A DNA stretch of 64,000 bases from Lentinus brumalis (GCA_001792895.1 MARA01000053.1:124001-188000), one strand, 5' to 3'. Counted from the first letter of the stretch, positions 1 to 12,074 are shown. Notes: generated from the letters alone by a model not told the origin. Translations and numbers: made by a program.

Positions 1-1430
1 GCCCAGAGCTCGTGCCAGAGTCGAGGTACGTCGACCACATCCGCTGCATCGTAAGTACACTATCGTACACAACAAGGGCACAGTTGCGAAGATGCACACA
101 CACCGGCCATCTTTATCTTCTGTTGTATGTCGCCGGCCACGTGCGCTAGCTAGTAGTGCGACCCACGCAGTACGGTACCATTTGTCTCCCTCCGCAGTCG
201 CTCCCTCTCCGACGCCTCTTGTCCCTTCGCCGCTCGGTGTTAAACCTGAAGTGTTCTCTAGCATCTTACCGGTCACCCTGCGCTATTTTTGCGGCAGCTG
301 GAGAGGGTCTAACTGCGCCAACTCCGTGTGGCGTCAGGCGTATATCTGTCTATTCCGCGCGCTGTCCATCATGTAACACATCACACCGGACGCCTTCGAC
401 CACACGGCGCCCTTCACCTTCCCGAGGAACGTCCCCTCAGGTCCCTTCTCATGCTCAAGTGATAAGCCAACAGACTCCCACTCGCTTAGTGCAACGCGAA
501 TGCAGGGTAGCGGCCACTTGGTGACACCGGTGTTTCGACCTCGGACATAACTTGGCGTCTGAATCGCATGTTCACTCAGCTTCAGGTAGGTCCCGCTTAT
601 GTATGGCACCTGCCAACTCCCGAGTTCAAGTCGTGGGTGATTCGCTAAGGTATGACTTCCCTCGATGACTGCTGTTGATTCGACTCGATTTGTCGTGGCC
701 TTCGCAGAGACACGGATGCTGTCCTTGAGCAACATACGAGCGACGGGACTCCCATCGCACGCCACTGCACATCCGCACCTCCACGGGATCTTCGTTTCTG
801 TCACCGCTCGCCTTCCCAGCTCTCAAGGCCTGATCGGTGCCGCTCAAGCAGCGGCCTTCCCCGACGAACTAATCTGGGCCAACACGGAGGTATGTAAATC
901 AGCCTCTGTCCTACTCTTGGGCACACGGCCCACCGGCACACAGGCTGGGAAATCAAGTACACGAACACCGGTCGTGCCGCGTCCCAGTCCAAGAATGCGG
1001 GAACATCACAGTGGTCTTGTCGAAGCCGGCATCCCGCCGTAGGCCTACATACGTGCCAGCAGCTCTCGCGTATAATGCGATTACGAACCCACGTCCAATT
1101 CCTTCGTCCAGTCCTCCGTAATACGTATCACCGGCTCTGTCGCGGCGTGGTCACTGTCTCCCGTCTCGAGATTGTACAACAACAACGACCAGGATCCGGG
1201 ACATCAAAACCCACTCATCTCGGCCTGGATTGGTCTACCACCAATACGGGACACCCTCAGCTCGTGCACTCGCTCTAGACCGACTATGTGCGCTCTGACA
1301 ACGATCTTTGCATCTCAACGTCGCTCACAGCTTGCTTGTCTAAGTATGGAACATTTCGGTACGTTAGTCGACTGTGTGCTGCGCTTCCACTATCTCCTCA
1401 ATCTCACATACTAAGCATTCAGGCGTCCTG
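1..1430. other. No gene identified
   Basis: Only scattered open frames are present. The longest is a minus-strand frame at 334-804 (156 codons) that opens with GTG rather than ATG and matches no family I recognise. No tRNA, repeat or splice-linked gene model could be supported. Confidence 0.4.
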
Positions 1431-1436
1431 CAAGTA

Positions 1437-2246
1437 CCCTCCTCTCGCCTGCCTCTCGAGACCATCCAGCCGACCATCGCCGAACCGTGGTCAGAGGCTA
1501 CGACGGCAGACGCGCAATGTATCCTCTACAGCAGCCTCAGCGCCGCTCACCCGCTCATGCACGAGCTTCTCGTCACGGTAGCCGTGCGCAATGTCAGCTT
1601 CAAACTCGCTCACTACTCGTGCTCCTCGACGAGACATCGATCTCCACCGGGTGATTTCCGACCAGGTCGTATCCTTCGCCCGAGCTAGAGACGGACCACA
1701 GGACCACCCCTTGCGCGACGCTGGTTTTCTACTGCAGCACGTCCACGTCCACATTCGCTTGGAAATAACACCTATCATCGACGTCCGAACAAAGTCACGC
1801 ACGACTACACACGTCTATACCATCGTGCCTCCCGCGACTGTACGGCTCCCAGTTCCCTCCCATCTGTCGTGCGTATCCAGGAGTACCCGGCATATCCCTG
1901 CTCCATGCCGAAATACCCCCGTAGGGCCTTTCTCCTCGCATATTCGAACGTTCGCCACTTCCACCTTGAACAACCCGCTTTTCTGAAGTTTCTCGACCCG
2001 CCGCACTTGCTGCGTACCATCACGCTCTAGAGGCGCCACTTTTGCAGCTTTGCCCGGGACGCGCGCCGTTCGGTCTTCGCGCTACGTCGGGAGTTCTTGT
2101 GATCGTCCATACGGGATAGGTCGGTGTCCACGCCCACGATCGTCGTGCACACGGGCTTTGCAGCACCGGATGGCTTCGAGGTCGCCTAGATGGTGTGCGC
2201 GCAGTATGGAGCCGCTTTCCGGAGGGAGATTGTGCACATGCAGTGA
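1437..2246 (+). pseudogene. Decayed tandem copy of the F-box-like gene at 2597-3598
   Basis: This stretch aligns along its length with the intact gene 1.2 kb downstream. Shared stretches include the segment encoding AAHPLMHELLVTV near 1535-1580 (SAAHPSMHELLVTV in the intact gene), a middle part near 1620-2000, and the 3' end near 2130-2246, which encodes PTIVVHTG and the final RREIVHMQ-like residues. The reading frame changes several times and stops interrupt it, so no complete protein can be made. It is best read as the older or relaxed copy of a tandem duplication. The exact 5' limit is uncertain. Confidence 0.7.
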
Positions 2247-2596
2247 CCTATGGTGTAAAGCATGGGCGATGAACATACACACGATTCGGCGCCAGCGGTC
2301 CAAGGGATGAAAGGAACGAGGTACTAAGTATACTAAGGTTCTGGTTCGCACGAAGTCACAGTGGCAGAGAACTACCGATGTTCGGTTGTTGCTGCGGTAG
2401 CGGTTCCGGGGACGATAAATACAGGCTTCATCGCACCTGTTGGCTGTTGGCTGTTGGGCAGATTTCTGGGCGAATTTCAGTTCTGGTAAGATGACCGTCC
2501 GCTTGCTACAGCGGCCGCCCTCACTAACCGATTGTCAGTGTTCGCGCATCCAGTGCCCCGCCCATTCGCCTTGACTTGCCTGCCGACCGTTTCGGT

Positions 2597-3598
2597 ATGA
2601 CTGCATCCAATATATCCCGGTGCCTCCCTCCCGAGATCATTGAGAAGATCCTAGCGGAAGCGTGGTCACAATTTGCGACGACGAACGAGAGATGGGACCT
2701 CTACAAAACCCTCTCCGCCGCACACCCGTCCATGCACGAGCTTCTCGTCACCGTCGCCGCACGTCTTCCGTGCTTCATGTTCAATGCTTCCCGGAGGGAC
2801 ATCCAGCTCTACAGAGAGACCACAGACCGCGCCGCATCCTTTGCGCGAGCAAGAGGTGGGACAGCGAGCAATGGCCCTGCTTCGCCGCCGGCTGAGCATA
2901 TCCGTATCGACATCACTCTGTTGGCCTTCAGTGATGATACAGGCGGACTGTGGCGAAGGCGCTGGGAAGAGTACGTGAGCGACCTCCAAGCGGTCGTGCC
3001 AGAGTGCTCGTCTATCACACTCCTCAGCAGAAGGCTACATGACGCACAAGCCGCTGTCTGCCAGCCAGTGCGCTCCCTCAGCCCTTCATTTCCTTTCATA
3101 AAGCGCCTCTACATCAACTATGTTCTACCCTCTCTCAGTGTCGATCCTCTCATGCCCATCCCCTCCGTCCTATTCTTGCGTATAAAGCAATACCCAGCTT
3201 GCAAGTGCGGACACCTGCGCCACCGGCAGCCTCATAATTCCGATTGCCTCACACCAAGGCTTTTGCACGCCTTCCCAAATCTCCAGCACCTCCACCTCGA
3301 CCAACCCAGCTTCCTCAAGCTCCTGGACTCACCACACTCTCTGCACACCGTCACACTGGAAGCGCCCCCTTCCCAGCGCATCTCGGGAAGGGCACCTTTC
3401 AGTAGTCTCCTGGAGTACAACATCCCGGCAGCGCTGCGTCGGGGGTTCTTGCAGTGGCCCGGACGGAAGGACGCAGTGGCCCCGCCGACGATCGTCGTTC
3501 ACACGGGTCTTGCGGAGCCGCTTGGATTCGAGCAGGCACAGTTGGCATGCACGCAGTACGACGTCGCTCTCCGGAGGGAGATCGTTTACATGGAATGA
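2597..3598 (+). CDS. F-box-like protein, 333 aa
   Basis: Single-exon gene. The frame is open from a TTG at 2576, but the first ATG is at 2597 and is chosen as the start. Residues about 8-30 (CLPPEIIEKILAEAWSQ) resemble the start of an F-box (L-P-x-E-I-x-x-x-I), after which basidiomycete F-box-like proteins usually carry a poorly conserved leucine-rich or beta-strand region; leucine-rich stretches are visible (residues about 215-245). Such proteins are typically substrate receptors for SCF ubiquitin ligases, but no substrate can be named. A decayed copy lies directly upstream at 1437-2246. F-box identity is moderately sure; an unrelated Agaricomycete-specific family is possible. Confidence 0.65.
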   Translation: MTASNISRCLPPEIIEKILAEAWSQFATTNERWDLYKTLSAAHPSMHELLVTVAARLPCFMFNASRRDIQLYRETTDRAASFARARGGTASNGPASPPAEHIRIDITLLAFSDDTGGLWRRRWEEYVSDLQAVVPECSSITLLSRRLHDAQAAVCQPVRSLSPSFPFIKRLYINYVLPSLSVDPLMPIPSVLFLRIKQYPACKCGHLRHRQPHNSDCLTPRLLHAFPNLQHLHLDQPSFLKLLDSPHSLHTVTLEAPPSQRISGRAPFSSLLEYNIPAALRRGFLQWPGRKDAVAPPTIVVHTGLAEPLGFEQAQLACTQYDVALRREIVYME

Positions 3599-4339
3599 TC
3601 TGTATCGCAGCGACGGGAGCTCAAGAGTAGTCTGAATCGAGTTGCAGCGTGACTGCACGCAAGCGTTTGTATAAATGCATGTCATTACCTTTTGTTTCTC
3701 TGCGAGATGCTCAAGTGGCCATAATGAGAGCCGAGATCCAGATCTGTGCAGGCGGCGTAGTACTGCGAGCGCCGGTTTGCCACAGCGAGCTTGCCGCTCG
3801 CGGCTTATACACAACTACCCTCGTCTTCCTTCACTCCGAACTACTCACCGCCGTGTATGATATATGAGTTCTGGGGGAGCCGCCTATGCCCACAAGATAG
3901 GGGCACCCGCCTCTCCGAAAGACAGACTCCGAGTCGAACACCATACTCCGAGTCAAAGCGATATACGCAAAACAGTGCTCCAGGGAACAAAGCGAACTAC
4001 AAGATACAATATAGCATGCGTGTGTACAGTATTAGGGATAATATACGCGTGGTACAGGTGCAAAGGATGGGGATTGCCGAGCGGGAGTCGGGTGGGAGGT
4101 TGGATCGCGAAGCAGGCCGCTTGAGTCTCGCACTACAGGATAGTCTAGGATATTTAGTACATGCTGACACGAAGATATAATGGCGATGCGAAAGCGAAGG
4201 ACAAGTCCGAGTCCGGGTAGAATTAGAGGTGAAGATGATGGCGACAGCAGATATTCAAGCGACACGAACACAAGAACAAAGGATAGCAAAGAGCAGATAA
4301 GCGGGGAGATACATTTACGAGAAGAAAGCAGAGCAAGCG
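3599..4339. other. Intergenic, convergent 3' ends
   Basis: This spacer lies between the F-box-like gene (+) and the histidine kinase (-), so it holds both 3' ends. Short open frames occur on both strands, but none has a recognisable motif or splice structure. Confidence 0.5.
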
Positions 4340-7300
4340 CTATGAACGTGGCGTCCGTCGCAACTTACGCAATGTCTCTTCGAGGTCTGGGCCGCAAGTC
4401 AGCCTTCGACACGCAGACAAACGCGCAGTAGCACTCACCACTCAACCTCAACGGCTTCGGCAAGAAGTGGTCCATCCCCGCCGCCCGGCACTCGGCCTCG
4501 CTCTCCTGCGTAACGTTCGCAGTGAGGGCGATGATGGGCAGGTGGTCGGGAAGTTCGCCGCTCCGCTCGAGCTCACGTATTCGTCTTGTTGCCTGGAAGC
4601 CGTCCAGTACTGGATGCACGGAAGCAGGGTGAGCGGATACAGTGCAACAGAACAGGGGCAACTCACCTGGCATCTGACAATCCATGAGGCAACAGACGAA
4701 GTACGACTGGCGCACAGCGTCGATAGCCTGTTGGCCGTCGTTCGCTGTCGTAACTTCGTAGCCCAGCTTCTCCAACAACCGGCACCCCAGACGCTGGTTG
4801 ACCTATGCGACAATCAGCATGTCATCCATCGCGAAGGCATCGCGCACATACCAAGTTGTCTTCGACCACCAGCACTCGCGGCTTCTCCGGCGACTTCTCA
4901 GCAGTTCTGCTTACAGGCGACAACGGTATATGCTCCACACCCTCGTGCGCAAGCCCGTCGTGCTTCGAGTGCCGCGGCTGCTTCTCCTTTAGAGACGAAG
5001 ACGAGGTGGCTCCGCTCGGACCGTGCTTCTCCGCCTCCGAGTCATCCACAGGCAATGCGAAGCGGACCTTGTTGTGCTTCATGTGCGCGCCCATGCGCTC
5101 GCTCGGAGACTCGATCCACTCCATCACCGTGTGCATGATAACGGGGCGCTTCACAAGCACGACGTTCTTCCCTCGTTAAGCTCGGGCTCGAGCGGCGCGA
5201 GGTCGCGCGCGTCCGAGTGCACGACGAACATTGTCACGGAGATCGACTCGGGCGAACCCATCAGACTCCGCAGCGCAGAGGACTGCGACACGGTCTCCGC
5301 GTCAGTCCAGATCGTATCGACATCCTCGGCAAGCTCCTGCGCAGAGGACTCAACGGATCCCGACGACGTCTTGTACCCGTACTGTGACCAGAGTCGGATG
5401 TACTGCTCCTGCGTACGCGGGTTCCGATAGACGACGCGGAGTCGTTTCGTGGCTGCCAGCGGAGGTTGAAGGCGCTCTGTCGGAGACGGCGAACGAGAGG
5501 GCAAGGCCACGGGAAGCTGGACGACGAACGTGCTGCCCTCGCCTTCAACGGACTCGACGTCCACCGTGCCGGACATGCGTTGCACCAGATGCTTGACGAT
5601 GCTCAGACCGAGGCCGGTGCCTTGGCGTGTGTGAGTAAGCGACGTATCAGCCTGTCGGAATGGCTCGAAAAGGCCAGCGCGGAAGCTCTTTGGTATCCCA
5701 CAACCAGTGTCGGACACCTCTATGCGTAGCTGGTTTGGTGCGCCCATCGAAACAGACAAGCAAATGAAGCCATGCTCGGTGAATTTCTGGGCGTTGGACA
5801 ACAGCTGCAGAGAAATCGGTCAATATAGCGCGCGCAGGCCGCACCTGAGATAGCACGCACATTCATGAGGATCTGGTATGACAGTCAGCTGATGCTTCAA
5901 GCTACAGAGTGACCACACGACGTACCCTGAATGCGTAAGTTTCGTCCAGGTACACAGCATGCGGCACATCAATGCCTACCCAGACGATGACATCGACATC
6001 AGGAGCCCCGGGCTGGACTCCGCGTGCCTCAGTGATCTTCGCAATATCTTCGATCATCTTGCGAACTTCCATATGAACGGGACGCGCGGACAGCTCCACA
6101 TTATTCCGGTCAAGCTGTGAACAAATGAGCACACTGAATGCAGAGACAAAGTGCAGAATAAGACCTTGCTGAAGTCTGCGGGTAACGAACAACAAGTTAG
6201 CAAAAAAGGTTGCTAACACGATAGCGACGTCACTCACCCAAGACGTTCCCGGCGATTACGTTGATCGCATGACAGGCCTGCTGAATGCTAGTGACATACA
6301 ACGCCTGCTCCTCTGTCAAGGCCGTGCGTGCCAGCAGCTCACAATAGCCGTTGACGGTATGCAGCGGTGTCCTGATCTTATTTCGCGCCCGAGTCAGCCT
6401 AGAGCACGACGTCACAAGTAAAAATGTAGACACGTACCTCATGACTTGCCACGGAGATGAACTGCTGCTTCAGCTCAATAGCTTGTTCGGCAGCCTCCTT
6501 CTCCGCCATGATCCTCCACAGCCTGCGCTTGGTCAGGATCATCTCCGCCATTCGGTTCCGCGCAGTGACGGCCGCGTGTGCGAGGATAGCGTTTGACACC
6601 ACGCACACGGAGACCGCGATACCGACGATGGTAAAGGGCAGGAAGGCGGGGTATCCGGCCGTGGGTGAGGGTGGCGTGTACGTGTAGAAGGTAGCCGCAA
6701 GCATTCCTGTCAGAGATGTGAGTCATGAGAACGGACTACAGTCCGGATACACCGGTAACACATACCTGTGTAGTGCATGGAGCAACAGCCGAGGGCAGCT
6801 ATGGTACTGAAGATCATTTGCCGCGCGATATGTGACTCCATGTGGACCATAAACATGGACCCGACGAAGCACACTGAAAATGCGACGACGTACGACAGCG
6901 CTACGATGCGCAGGTCCCATGAAATACGCCCCTCGGGGATGATCATTGCCCACATACCTGAATAAACGTGAGGTTCTGATAGAGAGCACGCCGAGCGCGA
7001 TATCACATACCGCAGTAGTGCATGAAGACAATCGCAGCAGCCCAGATGGCCGCACGAAGGAAGAGATACACGCTGATGGTCGAGTAGTGCTGTTTGAGCC
7101 AGTACCACCAGCCGAACTCGGGCGGCGGACGCTCCTTCGCCCTGGCCTTGATCCGCAGACGCGCCTCGCGACTGAGACCTGCGCGTAACGGCTCGGCCCA
7201 CGAGTTCGACGCTGAGGTAGCGGTCGTAGCGAGAGTCGTACCTGATAGGCTTCGCGTGAACGACGACTCCGAGCTTGACGTCGACGAGGACCCGCTCGGC

Positions 7301-8674
7301 GTTGTAAGGGCGGTTGTAGCGCCTCCAAACGCCCTATGCAGGAGGCGTGGGCGCGGCGTGGTCGGAGAGTCGTTTCCGAGGGAGAAGGAGGCCCGGCGAC
7401 CACCAGATAGAGTACGGGAGGGACCGCCTCGAACGGGCGGGGAGATGGGTGCGCTGGGCGCCGCATGCGGCAGGCTAGGAGACAACCCATCGCCGACTTC
7501 GACCTCGTCGCTACTCTCACCGGAGTGGTCATCCTCGTCCAGGATCTCATCGCCTCCGGGGAGTGTCGTATGTTCGTCTGGGTCGGACGAGTGCAGCGGC
7601 GCATAGCCAGCCTCCAGGTCGTGCAGCTTCCTCGGGGTGAAGAGACTGACTACCCCGGAGCAGATCTCGCTATTCCACCTTGAGAGTATCCGCATTGGTG
7701 CAGAATTGTCGATTGCCTCGGAGGCATACGGACTAGCCATGGCAGCGAACGTGAACACGACCGCGATTATGGCCGACAGGACCGTCAAGAAGACATCGAA
7801 ACTGACGTCGACGTCGAGGCGGCATGCGAGCATGCCAACTGCAAAGACGAGCGTGAGTACGCGTCTACACTTCGACACAATCCCTCTTTCGAGTATGGTT
7901 CCCCCAGCCACTGACGACCCGTCTCTACCAAGATCACAGGCAGAATCACGCGGAGGCCATTCGGAGATCGCAGCGACCTTTGTCGAAGAGGTCAAAGCAC
8001 ACCGGACACGGCCCAACCGTTGCTTAAACCCGCTGACGGCCTATCTGCCGGGCCCGGCCTGTTCGGCGTTCGCAGCTTGAAGAACAACCCTATCGTCCGA
8101 TGCAGCAGGTCCCTTTACGAATGTACAGGGCATACGAAACGTGATCCGGACACCGCGCTCATCATCGTCGACGACAAACGGGGCTTCGGACAGCCCCGAG
8201 GCGCTCATCGCATGATGCGTCATTCTCGAGGGCCAAGCGGAGTTGCAGGCCTCACCAGCGTCGCACTCCGCTGGATACGCGAGCTGCTATGCGGAGTAGC
8301 ACCCATGTTGGCATGGTCCAAACGCGATTATCAGGCAACAGAGCAACGCAACGACCCTCAGACCAAAGATACCCGAGCCCCCAGCATCTGAGAGAGAGTC
8401 AGTACTCACCAAAGTGCATGGACCAGATGGCACAAAAGCCGAACGCGATGCTGGCGCAAAACGTCCAGACCCACTTCATGCCCCTTCGTGAGGTGTACTT
8501 GGCGTGAATCATAATCTGCGTGCTCGTGTACGCGCCTAGCCACGAGATGATGTAGGAGAGAACGACGAGCTGCGAGAGAAACTTTAATGGGACGCGCATG
8601 GCTCTCAGCTAGAGAATACGCACTTCGGGGGCCCATTGGGGAGAGAGCTTGCGCTCGAGGCGCACGTCGTCCAT
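4340..8674 (-). CDS. MHYT-domain hybrid histidine kinase (one apparent frameshift)
   Basis: Thirteen exons: 8674-8624, 8569-8410, 7838-7011, 6957-6766, 6706-6438, 6376-6238, 6175-6165, 6114-5926, 5872-5861, 5804-4852, 4802-4667, 4609-4439, 4386-4340; about 1052 aa. The N-terminal membrane part has MHYT repeats (SMHFVGM across the second intron, FMHYCGM, SMHYTGM), a sensor fold proposed to bind metal and sense O2, CO or NO. The kinase follows: H-box FISVASHEIRTPLH, N-box LLSNAQKF, G1 DTGCGIP, F-box FEPFRQ and G2 GTGLGLS. A C-terminal receiver has VVEDN, the phospho-acceptor Asp in MDCQMP, TAN and PKPL. It would autophosphorylate on His and relay to the receiver and then an HPt protein. Near 5170 the frame needs one extra base to run from ELNEG into NVVLVKRPVIM. 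Two exons are only 11 and 12 nt, and intron 2 is 571 nt. An alternative start is ATG 8599 if intron 1 is not spliced. Confidence 0.88.
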
Positions 8675-10581
8675 CGAGCGGCCGGGGACGGGCAAGACAC
8701 GTTCACGGACGTGGCAGACGGCGAGGACAGAGCGGGGGGCGACGTTGGGGACGGAAGGCGAACTGCCGTGTGCGGCGAAGGGCGAGCATGGTTGAGCTGC
8801 GAACCTGGGCGGATGCTGTCCCATCTGCGATGACCTCATCTTATGTCATCTCATTTCGGCACTTCGGCTACTAAGCATGTACAGTACTTACCATCATGTC
8901 ACCATGACCTCCCGCCGCCCTTCCACCGTCCGTGTCATTTCAAGGTCACAGTTCACAGCGGTCCCTTAACTTCAAGTTGTTCAATCACGCGTGCTGGTTG
9001 TCAAGTACTATTGCTGAGCGCTCAGCAAAGGAGCGGCTCATCTAGGCCTTCGCTATATGGAGGCTTATTGGACCAGGACAGCATCTCCGCGACATGCCCC
9101 CTGCGCAAGCCGCGAAGTTTCGCGGGAGGATAAATGGGCTGAAAGTCGCCGCCGCGTCTGTCAAGTGATGCGGTGAAAAGGTGTTCGATCGTGGTCCGTA
9201 CGCTTCAGCTTTTGCAGTACTGTTACTACACCATGTGTTCATGATAAGTAACGAAGAGCTCAGCGCTGAGACGGATGCCTGTCTTCCCCGCAGATCAGCA
9301 CCGTTGCATGCTCAATCTCATGCAGACTCCATGTAAGTACGACCACCGGCGTTCTTCGTTGGACCTTCAAGTCTGTTCGCGAAGTCAGCTACTTGCGATG
9401 GTCAACGACGTACTTATCACTGAGCCAGTAAACCAACGACAAGTTGCGCTACTGAGGACTCGGAATCAGCACTAGTACTGACTGACTATGACTGTCATGT
9501 TTTAAACTGAACTGTCCAGGTTCGAATGGGCTCATCATCAATTGGAACCCCAGTCACCCACACCCGAAGTGAGCGATCCCGCAGGGCCCCCACGAAGAAG
9601 CTTGCTTTCTCGACCCCGCTCCCGCTTCGTTCAGTCCGGGGCTACCGACACAATGCTCATTCGTCGACACTTGTGACTCACGCCAGGTTCTGTGCCTCGT
9701 TCAGCGACGTGATGGCACCTTCATCCTTTCTCCGAGACGAGTCAACTGGCGACCCCGAAGTTACCGCCTTTGGCAATTCCCGACTTCGTCCGCTCTATTC
9801 CTGGTGTTGGATCCTCTCAGGCAACCCGAAAGACGCCGCGCACCCGAGGCATCATCCAGGACTGGGCTCGTGGGAGCACCATATGGCCTCCTTCCAGCGA
9901 ATATGACTCGGCGCGGCGGACCCAGGCGACTCTGCCCGTTCCACGCTGTCGAGTAGCATCTATGACGGTTCTTCGAATCAATCATGGCACTACAGCCTCC
10001 TCTGCGTTGGCTCCCGCCTCGGCGAAGTACACCGGGCTTATTTGACAAACGAATGTGCGCTGTGAGTGACCTGTAGTCTGCGGTCTACACCCCGACGGTC
10101 CTCGGACGATGCTCTTCATATGTCCAACACTTCAGTAGTGTTTGATGATACTTACCTCCACAGTTCACTTTCGGCGCTCGTGCTTCTCATAGACTGCGCA
10201 AGCGGACATATATCAGATTCAAGGTACGTATGTCGAGCAAGCTGCGCCGTGCGGTGATACAGTGTATGGTATTATGCTCATGCAGCGCCTCGCATCAGCG
10301 CTCGCCGGTCCCGAACAGCCCTCCCGACGCGAGAGGTGTCGCGGCTGCCGCCAACCGAAGCAGAAGTACGTTACTTCTCGTCTCGAGTCGCGCGGCTTTC
10401 GCGGTTCCCAGGTAGACGAGCGATGTGATGCTACCCACTGCGAGTCATCCATGCCGCAAACGACGTCGGTGAACGCAGCGCTTGCGCGCCTCGCATGATG
10501 GTTAAAAGGCAGCTCAGCACGGCGTTGGATCCTCACTGCTCTAGTCTCCTCGGCTTCGCAGTACTTTCACCTCTCCTAACT
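8675..10581. other. 1.9 kb without a supported gene
   Basis: This is the divergent space between the histidine kinase and the LysM gene, so it should hold both promoters. Open frames on both strands (for example + 9526-9906 and - 9761-10048) have no recognisable motifs, and no repeats or RNA genes were seen. It is longer than most spacers here and may hold an old decayed insertion. Confidence 0.4.
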
Positions 10582-11239
10582 ATGTTCGCCAACGCCGCCT
10601 TCGCTCTCGTCCTCGCTGCCGTCGCTGTTAGCGGTGAGCTCTCTTCCTGTCCCTTACACATAGCGCAGGGTACTAAATACTTCTTCTACCTCCGCAGTGC
10701 GTGCCCAGGAGCCCAACTGCGCCCGCAACTACACGGTCGTCCCCGGGGACTTCTGCGACGGCATCTCCGCCAAGACGAGCGTGTCGACGTACCAGCTCGC
10801 CACCGTGAACAAGGACAAGATCGACGCTGCGTGCAACAACCTCTTCGTCGGCGAGGTAATGCCATCCTCCCTCAGCGCCATGAACACCCGAACTAACAAT
10901 CGCGCAGGCGCTGTGCCTCGGTATCAGAGGGCAAGACTGCCAAGTCACGCACGTCGTACAACCTGGGGACAGCTGCCAGGGCATCGCCGACAGTGCGGGC
11001 ACGACGCTCGACATCCTCTTCGCCAACAACCCGAACGTCGACAACCCGGGATGCACCTTGATCTACCCTGGCGAGGTCAGTGCAGTACACCCGTGCCTTC
11101 TCCGTTGATGACAACGCTGATTCTCTTGTGTTGTATGCAGGTCCTGTGCACTGCGGACGACGTGATTGTCCTCCTTCCGCCGAGTTCGACCACGGCGGTT
11201 CCCTCGTCGTCGACGCCCTCGGCCACGACGGCCGCTTGA
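10582..11239 (+). CDS. Secreted protein with two LysM domains, 158 aa
   Basis: Exons 10582-10633, 10698-10855, 10908-11075 and 11141-11239. A hydrophobic signal peptide (MFANAAFALVLAAVAVS) is followed by AQEPNC. LysM 1 (about residues 25-72) starts with NYTVVPGDFCDGIS and ends VGEALC; LysM 2 (about 78-127) starts with THVVQPGDSCQGIA, has the NNPNVDNPGC stretch and ends YPGEVLC. The tail is short and rich in Ser, Thr and Pro, as if O-glycosylated. LysM domains bind chitin or related N-acetylglucosamine polymers. Small secreted LysM proteins in fungi often shield hyphal chitin or capture chitin fragments, but saprotrophs also have them for wall modelling, so a role in host interaction is not implied. 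There is no catalytic domain. Cysteines within the repeats are typical of fungal LysM. Confidence 0.88.
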
Positions 11240-11540
11240 AGAGGTTCCGGGCAGCGGTGGTGGCCTTGGCTTGCGACGAGCGCTTTGAAGGAATGCCCCT
11301 CTTCACGACGGACAGTCACAGACAGTAGTGTAGATTACTTATCCAAGATCTACCGTCATGACGTTCAAATCGGTGTCCGGCGACAGCAAGGATAAGGACG
11401 TAAGCCTACCAAACAATAACCACACATGCAAACACAGGGATGTCACCGTAACTGAGTTCAAAAAAAGCTGGCTCTTACATAGATTGAAACGTCGGGCTCT
11501 CAGTTCGGCCAGCAAAAGAATGACACGTGAGAATCAGACA
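11240..11540. other. Intergenic
   Basis: This spacer holds the 3' side of the LysM gene and the downstream side of the tRNA-Val gene. A T-run read on the minus strand near 11515-11520 could serve as a Pol III stop for the tRNA. Nothing else was seen. Confidence 0.4.
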
Positions 11541-11614
11541 TGAGTCGGCCCAGGTTCGAACTGAGGACCTTCTGTGTGTTAGACAGATGCGATAACCAAC
11601 TACGCCACCGACCC
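11541..11614 (-). tRNA. tRNA-Val(AAC)
   Basis: The 74-nt sequence folds as a cloverleaf. The acceptor GGGTCGG pairs with CCGACTC (one G-T pair), followed by discriminator A. The anticodon stem TCTGT/ACAGA encloses the loop CTAACAC, giving anticodon AAC (valine). The T arm is CTCAG-TTCGAAC-CTGGG. No intron. It is base-for-base identical to the copies at 26073-26146 (+) and 40931-41004 (-). Internal A and B boxes (GGCGTAGTTGG, GGTTCGAA-type) would drive Pol III. Confidence 0.93.
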
Positions 11615-12074
11615 ATACAAGCGACCGTACATGCAAATATATACCAGGTGGGCGTGTCGTTCCGCGGTGTTGTTGACAACGAGTCAGACTCATCAGTAGG
11701 AAGGGCTCGCAATTGAACGTCACTAGTACTCAACGACCAGTCCGACGACTTTTTACCCCCATGTACTCTACATGTGTAATGTGTGTATAAGTACAGTGTA
11801 TGCACGCAGGGTCCTCACACAGTCTCACTGCGCGGCGTCATGGAGGCCGGGGGAAGTATAGTCTGCTAACCAATATATACAAGTGCGTCGAGGTATCCAA
11901 CCGCAAAACCGCGACCGGCACGGGGTTTTCCGGGTAAGACCCAGGCGTATACTGCATGTGCTCCGAATGTTCGGAGGTATAGCGCTTTGCAAGGTACGTA
12001 TCAGCCGGAAGGAAGGTGGTATTGTCAAGGAAGGACCATGTTTCGACAGTAGGTGTGCTAGTACAGTATCGCAT
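11615..12074. other. Intergenic
   Basis: Nothing supported. The 3' untranslated region of the minus-strand secreted protein gene presumably ends here. Confidence 0.4.

Noticed and set aside
7094..7606. Plus-strand frame of 170 codons
   Set aside because: Antisense to the low-complexity linker of the histidine kinase.
7839..8391. Separate plus-strand gene inside the kinase intron (8020-8391)
   Set aside because: No motif, no ATG context or splice logic; MHF/VGM splicing explains the region.
8609..8839. Longer N-terminus of the histidine kinase starting at 8839
   Set aside because: The frame continues upstream, but MDDVRLERKL at 8674 is a more typical start just before the first MHYT helix. 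Kept only as a possibility.
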